Shown here: positions 1 through 6,406 of the stretch, piece after piece
How positions within the stretch are numbered: the stretch's first letter is position 1
Layout: each line of letters begins with the position of its first letter
Made by a program: the position numbers and the translations under genes
Notes under the pieces: model-generated
What the model was told of the DNA's origin: nothing
What the model saw: only the letters and a program-made list of their open reading frames with translations
The model's database searches: none
Assembly: GCA_905213325.1 (NCBI GenBank)
Contig: CAJMHW010000041.1
Coordinates: 1-14,816 of the forward strand
DNA: 14,816 nucleotides
From: Collinsella aerofaciens
Lineage (GTDB): Bacteria; Actinomycetota; Coriobacteriia; Coriobacteriales; Coriobacteriaceae
Direction of reading: 5' to 3'

Positions 1-75
1 CGAAGAGCGTTGCTGCCTAGGCTAGCCCCTTGTCACACAAACTACCGAAGCCTCAGATATTTCTGCTCGGGCGTT

Positions 76-144
76 CCGTTTGTCTCGATCTGTAACATTT
101 AAGACCGAAAATCCCTGCTAGATGTTACAGATCGAGACAAACGG
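76..144. repeat. Perfect 23-bp inverted repeat with 23-nt loop
   Basis: Bases 76-98 are the exact reverse complement of 122-144, separated by 23 bases (99-121). The arm begins CCGTTTGTCTCG and ends CTGTAACAT. It lies beyond the terminator of lacG1 and overlaps no convincing coding region. Neither side has a T-run, so it is not a standard intrinsic terminator. It could be a dispersed extragenic palindrome or a structured RNA. The symmetry is seen directly; any function is unknown. Confidence 0.85.
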
Positions 145-160
145 CCTGCACGGGCTCACC

Positions 161-209
161 AAAAACAAAAAGGCCGCATGCGAACCCGTGGAGGGATTCG
201 CATGCGGCC
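161..209 (-). terminator. Intrinsic terminator of the lacE1-lacG1 operon
   Basis: A perfect 13-bp stem (172-184 paired with 197-209, arm GGCCGCATGCGAA) closes a 12-base loop. On the - strand it is followed by an uninterrupted T-rich tract (complement of 161-171, TTTTTGTTTTT). It sits 22 bases past the lacG1 stop codon, as expected for the end of that operon. Confidence 0.93.
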
Positions 210-231
210 GACAGGGGGTATGCGGCAAAAG

Positions 232-1653
232 TTAGGCCATGAGCAGGCCGGTCTCCGCGACGTTCTTGTACCAGTACGCGCTCGCCTTGGGATAGCGCTT
301 CTGGGTCTCGAAGTCGATGTAGAACAGGCCATAGCGCTTGTTATAGCCGTTGGTCCAGGAGAACTGGTCCTGCAGCGACCACACAAAGTAGCCGTCGACG
401 TTCACGCCGCCGTCAATTGCCTTGAGGATCCATGCGAGATGCTGACGCATGTAGTCGATGCGAGGGGCGTCGTCGATAAAGCCGTCCTCAAAGTCGTCCT
501 TATAGCCCATGCCGTTCTCGGTGATATAGATCTTCTTGTAGTTGGGGTAATCGTTCTTAATGCGCAGCAGCAGGTCGTACAGGCCCTCGGGATAGATGAT
601 CCAGTCCCAATCGGTGGTGGGTACGCCTTCGCGCACGCATGACTCGCCCACGCCCTTGAGGAACCAGCGCGAGGAGCCCTTGTCGCCAGTGCCATTGTGG
701 TTGATGTCGTTTTCGCCCTCGGCGGCGCGCAGGAACTGGCACTTGTAGGTGTTGACGCCCAGGCAATCGTTGTAGGGGAGCGCGGCGGTCAGCGCGGCGA
801 TGTCCTCGTCACGAACGTCGAGCTCGCCGCCGGCGATATGGGCCAGCTTGGTCGCAGCCTCCATGGTGTCGGCTGCATAGTGGCCGCGGAAGGTGGCGTC
901 GAGCACCCAGCGGTTGTTGATGACGTCGGCCATGCGGGCTGCCTCGCAGTCGGCAGCGCTGTTGGGATCGAGGGGATACTTGGGCTCTAGGTTCTGGACA
1001 ATGCCGATCTCGCCCTCAAAGCCGCCCTCATGGAAGGCGACGACGGCCTTGGCGTGGGCCACCATCATGTTGTGCATGAGCTGGAAAGCCTTGTCCAGGC
1101 GATACTTCTCGCCGTGCGGCCAGTTGCCGACGATAAAGCTGCCCTCGGCGGTCGCGGGAATCTCGTTAAAGGTAAACCAGTGCTTGACCTCGGTGAACTC
1201 GGCAAAGCAGAACTTGGCATACTCGACAAAGGCGTCGATCGTCGTGCGCGTTAGGAAACCCTCGCCGCCGTTCTGGTAAAAGGCCTCGGGCGTATCGAAG
1301 TGATCGAGCGTGACATAGGGGATAACGCCGGCTTTGTTGCAGGTGGCGAAAAGCTCGTGATAGAAAGCGACGCCCTCGGGGTTAATCTCGCCGGTGCCAT
1401 TGGGGAAGATGCGGCTCCAAGCGATGGAGACGCGAATGCCGTTAATGCCGAAGCGCTGGCACAAGTCGATATCGACCGGATATTTGTTGTAGAAGTCGCT
1501 TGCGGGGTCGGGGGAGAAGCGACCCTGAGCTGCCAGGAAATCGTCCCAGGGCACTTTGCCCTTGCCGTGCGTGCGGGTCTCGCCCTCAACCTGGTAAGCG
1601 GCGGTGGCGCCGCCAAACACAAAGCCGTCGGGGAACTGCATGGGGTTGGTCAT
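232..1653 (-). CDS. lacG: 6-phospho-beta-galactosidase (GH1), copy 1
   Basis: Cytoplasmic GH1 hydrolase that splits lactose 6-phosphate into glucose and galactose 6-phosphate. At 473 residues it matches the usual LacG length (about 470). The N-terminal GH1 signature FVFGGATAAYQVEG is at 11-24. The acid/base glutamate is E164 in TFNEI, and the nucleophile is E379 in ITENG. The phosphate-binding cluster of LacG enzymes is present as S432, K439 and Y441 in SWTNGYNKRYG. W433 sits where LacG has the tryptophan that distinguishes 6-phosphogalactosidases from 6-phosphoglucosidases, which usually have a small residue or Met there. The start is supported by AAAGGA about 8 bases upstream. It is the second gene of an operon with lacE1, 76 bases downstream of it, and has a paralog at 4901-6340. 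Substrates other than lactose 6-phosphate are possible. Confidence 0.95.
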   Translation of the reverse strand: MTNPMQFPDGFVFGGATAAYQVEGETRTHGKGKVPWDDFLAAQGRFSPDPASDFYNKYPVDIDLCQRFGINGIRVSIAWSRIFPNGTGEINPEGVAFYHELFATCNKAGVIPYVTLDHFDTPEAFYQNGGEGFLTRTTIDAFVEYAKFCFAEFTEVKHWFTFNEIPATAEGSFIVGNWPHGEKYRLDKAFQLMHNMMVAHAKAVVAFHEGGFEGEIGIVQNLEPKYPLDPNSAADCEAARMADVINNRWVLDATFRGHYAADTMEAATKLAHIAGGELDVRDEDIAALTAALPYNDCLGVNTYKCQFLRAAEGENDINHNGTGDKGSSRWFLKGVGESCVREGVPTTDWDWIIYPEGLYDLLLRIKNDYPNYKKIYITENGMGYKDDFEDGFIDDAPRIDYMRQHLAWILKAIDGGVNVDGYFVWSLQDQFSWTNGYNKRYGLFYIDFETQKRYPKASAYWYKNVAETGLLMA

Positions 1654-1687
1654 GAGTCATCCTTTCTGTGGGATTCGAATAGGGAGA

Positions 1688-1714
1688 GGTGCCCGAACTG
1701 GGGATCCGGGCACC
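1688..1714 (-). other. Intercistronic hairpin between lacE1 and lacG1
   Basis: GGTGCCCG (1688-1695) pairs with CGGGCACC (1707-1714) around an 11-base loop. The - strand sequence after it is not T-rich, so full termination is unlikely. It lies 15 bases past the lacE1 stop and may act as an mRNA stabiliser or processing site that sets the lacE:lacG ratio. The lacE2-lacG2 gap has an unrelated hairpin at the same place. Confidence 0.7.
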
Positions 1715-1729
1715 AACAGAGGGAGGAAC

Positions 1730-3508
1730 CTAGTCGAGGTTCTCGCGGAGCCACTTGATGGCGCCAGCGGGGTCGCGAGTAAGGTCGATATATTCCTTAC
1801 CGCGCGGGGCGAGCAGCTTAATGCCCAGGCGATCGGTGTCGGCCTTCATGTCGTTGTAGTAGCTACGGACCTGCGGGGCAAGCACGATAACGTCGTACTG
1901 ATCCATGATGGCAGTGTGCTGGCCATAGGCGCCTGCGGAGGAAGCGATGTTCTCTCCGGTCTGCGCGGCACCTTCCTTGATGGCGTTGGCAAGCATGGCA
2001 GAGGTGCCGGCGCCGGCGCACAGGACGAGGACCTTCAGACCGTCGACATCCTTCTTAGCGGATGCATCGGCAGCGGGCTCGGGCTGATCGGCGACAGGCT
2101 TGCTGTCAGCGGCAGCGGCGGTCGGCTCGACGGCAGCGGTGGCCTGCTCGACAGCGGGCGCAGAGGTGCTGGCGGCGATGGTGGCAGCACCATCGGACTC
2201 GAGACCCAGCTCGGCGGCGCGCTCGGCTTCCTGGTCGCAGAGCAGCTTATCGTATGCCTTCAAGAACGGCAGGTAGATGATGGCGTCCAGCAAGATGATG
2301 ATCGCGACAAATACCAGGGCGATAAGCTGGAAGTTCGTGGTGATGAAGATGCCGATGGGGGCAGGGGTAGCCCAAGGCACCACGAAGGAGAAGCCGTTCA
2401 TGCCCACGTTGTCGATAAAGAACTTGGCAACACTTACGTTGACGCAGCCGGCGGCAACAAAGGGGATGAGCATGTAGGGGTTGAGGATCATGGGCGCGCC
2501 AAAGAGCAGCGGTTCGTTGACGGCGAAGGCAACAGGAACAATCGAGGCCTTACCGACGGCTTTGAGCTGCTTGGACTTCATAAAGAGAATCAGCAGAAGC
2601 GGAACGATGAACGTGGCGCCGGTGCCGCCGAACTCACCCACGAGCGACATGTTAAAGGTGAGGGAGTGGGCGGGGTGGCCACCGGCCAGCAGAACCTGCA
2701 GGTTCTCGGCCTGGTTGGCAAGACGGATGGGGTCGATGCCCGGCTGGACAATCGAAGGACCATGGACACCGATGAACCAGAAGAACGCGGTGGCTGCCTG
2801 GATAAGGATAAGGCCAGGATAGGTTTCTGCAGCGGTAAAGAGCGGGGAGAGCAGCTTGATAAGCAGCTCGGAGAACGGAACGCCCATGAGGTTGCGCACG
2901 ATGACATCGATGATGCCGCAGATGATGACAGCGCCACCGAAGGGGATGATGTCGCGGAAGTTCTGTGCGATGGCGCCCGGAACCTCCTTGGGCAGCTTAA
3001 TGGTCAGATCGCGCGAGACGCAGAACTTATAGACCCACACGGTAATGAACGCGGCGATATAGGCCGAGAACAGACCGCGCGTACCCATGCTGGTGCAATC
3101 GAAGACAGAAAGCTCGGAGCCGTTGAACTTGGTGGTGAACTGCGTGACTGCGAGCAGCAGCATGCTGCACTGGGCGGCAACCATGGTGGAGCCGTCGTTG
3201 AGCACCTTGCCGGCGGGCATGCGACGGTTCATGGAAGCCGTAAAGTTCTTGGCGGTGGTGCCGGCAACCATGATGCCCATGACGCCCATGGTGAAGTTGT
3301 ACAGCTTGTTGCACCAGTCGATGAGCGGCTGGGGCAACGTGATTCCAACTACGCCGGGAAGGGTGGCGATCAGCAGAAAGATCGAAGAGGTAAGGACGAT
3401 GGGCATGCACCCAAGGAATCCGTCTTTGATGGCCTGGAGGTAGATGTTTCTCGAGATCTTCTCGAAGAACGGTTGATGCTTTTCGAGCATCTTTACGATG
3501 GCGTCCAT
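1730..3508 (-). CDS. lacE: PTS lactose-type transporter, fused IIC-IIB, copy 1
   Basis: Inner-membrane permease that imports and phosphorylates a beta-galactoside, probably lactose, using phosphate passed from a IIA protein. It has 592 residues (L. lactis LacE is about 570). The IIC domain (about 1-420) is strongly hydrophobic with several membrane spans. It carries GVHGPSIV (H249) and NEPLLFG (E332), which match the conserved substrate-site His and Glu of the lactose/cellobiose IIC family. An Ala/Pro/Glu-rich linker (about 430-488) leads to the IIB domain. There the phosphocysteine is C497 in VLVLCAGAGTS. The start follows AAAGGAG closely. It is the first gene of the operon with lacG1 and divergent from lacI1. 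The palindromes at 3612-3654 lie in its upstream region, so LacI1 repression is likely. The fusion is typical of LacE. Exact sugar specificity cannot be read from the sequence. Confidence 0.93.
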   Translation of the reverse strand: MDAIVKMLEKHQPFFEKISRNIYLQAIKDGFLGCMPIVLTSSIFLLIATLPGVVGITLPQPLIDWCNKLYNFTMGVMGIMVAGTTAKNFTASMNRRMPAGKVLNDGSTMVAAQCSMLLLAVTQFTTKFNGSELSVFDCTSMGTRGLFSAYIAAFITVWVYKFCVSRDLTIKLPKEVPGAIAQNFRDIIPFGGAVIICGIIDVIVRNLMGVPFSELLIKLLSPLFTAAETYPGLILIQAATAFFWFIGVHGPSIVQPGIDPIRLANQAENLQVLLAGGHPAHSLTFNMSLVGEFGGTGATFIVPLLLILFMKSKQLKAVGKASIVPVAFAVNEPLLFGAPMILNPYMLIPFVAAGCVNVSVAKFFIDNVGMNGFSFVVPWATPAPIGIFITTNFQLIALVFVAIIILLDAIIYLPFLKAYDKLLCDQEAERAAELGLESDGAATIAASTSAPAVEQATAAVEPTAAAADSKPVADQPEPAADASAKKDVDGLKVLVLCAGAGTSAMLANAIKEGAAQTGENIASSAGAYGQHTAIMDQYDVIVLAPQVRSYYNDMKADTDRLGIKLLAPRGKEYIDLTRDPAGAIKWLRENLD

Positions 3509-3585
3509 AGAGCTCCTTTGCTACTTGATGCGCGATGCATGTGGATGGAACTGGTCGTCGATGGATGGTCAGGACTGCCCGGAAA

Positions 3586-3604
3586 CCTTCCTGCTTAAGG
3601 AAGG
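3586..3604 (-). other. Small hairpin in the lacE1 leader
   Basis: CCTTCCT (3586-3592) pairs with AGGAAGG (3598-3604) around 5 bases. It lies inside the probable 5' untranslated leader of lacE1, between the operators and the start codon. A role is not evident; no T-run follows on the - strand. Confidence 0.4.
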
Positions 3605-3611
3605 CATTGCG

Positions 3612-3631
3612 AAATGACAACGTTGTCATTT
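3612..3631. promoter_or_regulatory. Perfect 20-bp LacI-type operator (O1) upstream of lacE1
   Basis: The sequence AAATGACAACGTTGTCATTT is its own reverse complement, with the central CG typical of LacI-family sites. It lies between the divergent lacE1 and lacI1 genes. It falls just downstream of the predicted lacE1 transcription start, a position suited to repression. The likely binder is LacI1; this is inferred from adjacency. Confidence 0.85.
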
Positions 3632-3635
3632 TGTT

Positions 3636-3654
3636 AATGACAACGTAAGACATT
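3636..3654. promoter_or_regulatory. Second, degenerate operator (O2) upstream of lacE1
   Basis: The left half AATGACAACGT (3636-3646) is identical to that of O1, while the right half (AAGACATT) is degenerate. Its centre is 23 bp from the O1 centre, about two helical turns, which would allow cooperative binding on one DNA face. It overlaps the candidate -10 of lacE1. Confidence 0.6.
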
Positions 3655-3670
3655 TTTGGAAGAGCAACAA
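3642..3670 (-). promoter_or_regulatory. Candidate lacE1 promoter
   Basis: On the - strand a TTGTTG -35 (3665-3670) and a TACGTT -10 (3642-3647) are separated by 17 bases. Matches to consensus are partial. The placement is attractive because operator O2 covers the -10 and O1 covers the region just after the start site, giving a leader of roughly 125 bases. Confidence 0.4.
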
Positions 3671-3714
3671 GGATATACGGGTGAGCGGTCGATATTGTCC
3701 GGTAAACGGTTGAT

Positions 3715-3741
3715 TTGTCAGTCGGGCAGGTAGTGTATGCT
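3715..3741 (+). promoter_or_regulatory. Candidate lacI1 promoter
   Basis: TTGTCA (3715-3720) and TATGCT (3736-3741) resemble -35 and -10 elements, but the 15-base spacer is short. The GTG start of lacI1 lies 42 bases past the -10. This argues against starting the protein at the TTG at 3715, which is part of the -35. Confidence 0.4.
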
Positions 3742-3783
3742 AGAACGCAAAAAGCAAGCGATGCAAAACCGACTGGAGAAGTA

Positions 3784-4794
3784 GTGGCAACGATGGACAA
3801 GAAAAATGTCTCAATGAACGATGTGGCGATTGCTGCGGGTGTTTCTCTCAAGACGGTTTCGCGTGTGATCAACGAGCCCGATAGCGTGCGAGAGTCGACA
3901 CGCGATAAGGTTCATTCCGCAATGGAGGCGCTCGGGTTTCGAACCAACTTTGCCGCGCGTTCGCTCAAGTTGGGCCGTTACGGGTGCATTGGCGTGGTGC
4001 TGTTCCACTTGTCGGGCGGTGCCGTGGACATGATTGACGGTATCGCAGATGCCGCCGAAGAACGCGGCTTTGCGCTCACGATGATCAAAAAGCGGGCGGG
4101 GGAGAAGATGACCCTTGCCGAAGCGGCGCGTAGGATGTCGCAGCTGCCTGTTGATGGCATGATCTTCAACCTGCGTCAGATGGTCGATGACTTTGATACT
4201 TTTGAGGCACCGAAAGACCTCAAGACGGTGATTATCACACCGATGGAACATCCTACCTGCTCCACCGTCAGTGACGACCAAGAGGGCGGCGCGCGCATGG
4301 CGTGCGAGTACTTCTTGAATCGCGGACACAAGAATGTGTACTTCGTCTCTGGTAAGAAAGAGTCGCTGTCGAGCCAGTGCCGTATGAAAGGTTGGCGTGC
4401 GGCACTCGAGGCGCGTGGCATTGAGCCGCCCGAGCCTCTGCAAGGCGATTGGAATGCGGATAGTGGCTATGCCGCGGGCCTTGTGCTTGCCGATAAGCCC
4501 GATTGCACGGCGGTCCTCGCTGCTAACGACTGCATGGCAAACGGCGTGATGATGGCTCTACGTGACAAAGGGCTCAGTGTGCCCAATGATGTGTCCGTGA
4601 TCGGCTTCGACGATGAGCTCTATAAGACGATTCCCAACTCGATTCTGACGTCGGTGAAGTTTCGCCACCGCGAGCTGGGCATCCGTGCGCTCAATGAGGT
4701 CGTTGCGGGTCTGGAAGCTCCGAGCTCCAGAAGCCGGACGCTCGTCTCCGGCGTGCTGGTCGAGCGCTCGAGCGTGCGAGACTTGCGGGCATAA
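3784..4794 (+). CDS. LacI-family transcriptional repressor 1
   Basis: Sugar-responsive DNA-binding regulator, 336 residues from the chosen start. The N-terminal LacI helix-turn-helix is at about 11-30 (MNDVAIAAGVSLKTVSRVIN). A hinge helix with NFAARSLKLG at about 53-62 includes the Leu that usually inserts at a central CG. The rest is a periplasmic-binding-protein-like effector domain with a late VSVIGFDDE motif. The start is GTG 3784, five bases after GGAG. ATG 3793 is possible but 14 bases from that site. The frame stays open back to TTG 3715, which lacks a ribosome binding site and overlaps the promoter. It is divergent from lacE1 and close to two palindromic operators, so it most likely represses lacE1-lacG1 until a sugar or sugar phosphate binds. 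It is a paralog of the regulator at 8540-9544, sharing CSTV.DDQ-type motifs, but its recognition residues differ (LKT versus EQT). The effector is unknown. Confidence 0.9.
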   Translation: MATMDKKNVSMNDVAIAAGVSLKTVSRVINEPDSVRESTRDKVHSAMEALGFRTNFAARSLKLGRYGCIGVVLFHLSGGAVDMIDGIADAAEERGFALTMIKKRAGEKMTLAEAARRMSQLPVDGMIFNLRQMVDDFDTFEAPKDLKTVIITPMEHPTCSTVSDDQEGGARMACEYFLNRGHKNVYFVSGKKESLSSQCRMKGWRAALEARGIEPPEPLQGDWNADSGYAAGLVLADKPDCTAVLAANDCMANGVMMALRDKGLSVPNDVSVIGFDDELYKTIPNSILTSVKFRHRELGIRALNEVVAGLEAPSSRSRTLVSGVLVERSSVRDLRA

Positions 4795-4804
4795 ATCAGC
4801 CCAC

Positions 4805-4854
4805 CCAAAACCAAAAGACCGGGGGCGGCGCGCCGTGTGACGTGCCGCCCCCGG
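4805..4854 (-). terminator. Intrinsic terminator of the lacE2-lacG2 operon
   Basis: CCGGGGGCGGC (4819-4829) pairs perfectly with 4844-4854 around a 14-base loop, an 11-bp all-GC stem. On the - strand it is followed by TCTTTTGGTTTTG, a T-rich tract. It lies between the convergent lacI1 and lacG2. On the + strand no T-run follows, so stopping of lacI1 transcripts here would be weaker. Confidence 0.85.
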
Positions 4855-4900
4855 CTGAGAAATGGGGACAGGTTGTGTGAGCGGGCAACCCCGCCAGCCA

Positions 4901-6340
4901 CTAGTCCAGACGACGGGTCTGCGCTACGTGCTTGTACCAGTAGGCGCTTGCCTTGGGTGTGCGCTTCTGGGTCTCAAAGTCAACGTAGAAGAAGCCGTAA
5001 CGCTTGTTGTAGCCATTGGTCCAGGAGAACTGATCCTGCAGGCTCCACAGGAAGTAGCCGCCTACGTTGACGCCTACCTCCATGGCCTTGAGCAGCCAAC
5101 GCAGGTGCTGCTCGATGTAGTCGATGCGCGGCTGGTCGTCCACAAAGCCGTCTTTGTAGGGATCCTTGTAGCCCATGCCGTTTTCGGTAATGAAGATCTG
5201 CTTGTAGTTGGGGTAGCGCTGCTTAATGTAGACGAGCAGATCGAACAGACCCTCGGGATGGATGATCCAGTCCCAGTCGGTGGTGGGGATGCCGGGCTTG
5301 TTCACATGCTCGCCAATACCCTTAACGCGCCAGCGGCCGGTGCCCTTCTCGCCCGTACCGTTGTGGTGCAGGTCGTTCTCGCCATCGTAAGCCTTCAAGA
5401 AGCGGCACTGGTAGTTGTTAACGCCCAGGTAGTCGTTGTAGAGCGCGGCCTCGCGCATGATTTCCAGATCCTCGTCCAGGATCTCGATGGTGCCGCCCGA
5501 GACGGCGGCCAGGCGGTTGGCGCACTCGAGGGTGTCGGGCGCGTAGTCGCCGCGGAAGGTGGCGTCGAGCAGAAACTGGTTCTGCAGCACGTGCTCGTTG
5601 TTGGCGGCTTTGATGTCGGCGGGGTCGTTCTCGTTGAGCGGATACTTAAACTCCAGCGACTGAATGACGCCGATCTTGCCCTTAAAGCCGCCGTTGTGGA
5701 AGGCCAGTACTGCCTTGGCGTGGGCGAGCATCATGTTGTGCTCGCACTGGAAGGCCTCGGCCAGATGCGCCTTGACGCCACCGGGGAAGGTGCCCTCGAT
5801 GTAGGTGTTGGAGGCGTCGGCCCAGATCTCGTTAAAGGTGAACCAGTAGGTCACCTGGTCGGTGTACTCCTTAAAGCAGAAGGTGGCAAAGTCCACAAAG
5901 GCGTCGATGGTCTCGCGGTTGAGGAAGTCGCCCTTCTCAAAGAGGGGAAGCGGCGTATCGAAGTGATGCAGCGTGACAAACGGCTCAACGTGGTGCTTGT
6001 GGCACTCGGCGAAGAGGTCGTGGTAGAACTGGACACCCTCGGGGTTGATTTCGCCGGTACCGTTGGGGAAGATGCGGCTCCAGGCGATGGAGAGGCGGAT
6101 GCCGTTGATACCGAACTCCTCGCACAGCTCCAAGTCGACGGGGTACTGGTTGTAGAAGTCCGAAGCGGGATCGGGGGAGAAGCGCCCCTGGGCCTCCAGG
6201 AAGTCGTCCCAGGCAACCTTGCCCTTACCGTGGGTGCGGGTCTCGCCCTCTACCTGGTAGGCAGCGGTGGCGCCGCCAAAGACAAAGTCCTCGGGAAACT
6301 GCGCAGGCGGGTTGGTGACGCTAGCAGGGTTAACGGACAT
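4901..6340 (-). CDS. lacG: 6-phospho-beta-galactosidase (GH1), copy 2
   Basis: Second cytoplasmic GH1 enzyme for 6-phospho-beta-galactosides, 479 residues, closely related to the 232-1653 product with long shared blocks. The GH1 N-terminal motif FVFGGATAAYQVEG is at 19-32. The acid/base is E171 in TFNEI and the nucleophile is E386 in ITENG. Phosphate-site residues S439, K446 and Y448 are intact, and W440 is the galactose-type tryptophan, so both copies should be active 6-phosphogalactosidases. The two differ around the aglycone side (for example ADASNTYIEGTFPGG against ATAEGSFIVGNWPHG), which could give different preferences for the released sugar. The N-terminus has a longer tail (MSVNPASVTNPPAQF), and the ribosome binding site is weak (GGATC). 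It is the second gene after lacE2, 66 bases away, and convergent with lacI1. Confidence 0.95.
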   Translation of the reverse strand: MSVNPASVTNPPAQFPEDFVFGGATAAYQVEGETRTHGKGKVAWDDFLEAQGRFSPDPASDFYNQYPVDLELCEEFGINGIRLSIAWSRIFPNGTGEINPEGVQFYHDLFAECHKHHVEPFVTLHHFDTPLPLFEKGDFLNRETIDAFVDFATFCFKEYTDQVTYWFTFNEIWADASNTYIEGTFPGGVKAHLAEAFQCEHNMMLAHAKAVLAFHNGGFKGKIGVIQSLEFKYPLNENDPADIKAANNEHVLQNQFLLDATFRGDYAPDTLECANRLAAVSGGTIEILDEDLEIMREAALYNDYLGVNNYQCRFLKAYDGENDLHHNGTGEKGTGRWRVKGIGEHVNKPGIPTTDWDWIIHPEGLFDLLVYIKQRYPNYKQIFITENGMGYKDPYKDGFVDDQPRIDYIEQHLRWLLKAMEVGVNVGGYFLWSLQDQFSWTNGYNKRYGFFYVDFETQKRTPKASAYWYKHVAQTRRLD

Positions 6341-6363
6341 GATGATCCAATCGTCTAAATCGA

Positions 6364-6397
6364 AGGGCCAGCCGGCTGTGGATGGTCGGCTGGCCCT
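6364..6397 (-). other. Intercistronic hairpin between lacE2 and lacG2
   Basis: AGGGCCAGCCG (6364-6374) pairs perfectly with CGGCTGGCCCT (6387-6397) around 12 bases. It begins 9 bases past the lacE2 stop and lacks a following T-run on the - strand. It occupies the same place as the hairpin in the first cassette, but the two stems do not share sequence. Confidence 0.75.
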
Positions 6398-6406
6398 GAG
6401 CGTTAC

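Noticed and set aside
1604..3598. A 664-codon open frame on + opposite lacE1
   Set aside because: It is antisense to a clear IICB gene, its product is rich in Gly/Asp/Glu/Arg without a recognisable fold, and it arises from the high third-position GC of the real gene.
3715..3783. An N-terminal extension of lacI1 from TTG 3715
   Set aside because: No ribosome binding site precedes it, it overlaps the likely promoter, and LacI proteins normally begin just before the helix-turn-helix.
4862..6358. A 498-codon open frame on + opposite lacG2
   Set aside because: It mirrors a GH1 gene with intact catalytic residues; its translation is a low-information Val/Leu/Gly-rich sequence and it lacks a convincing ribosome binding site.
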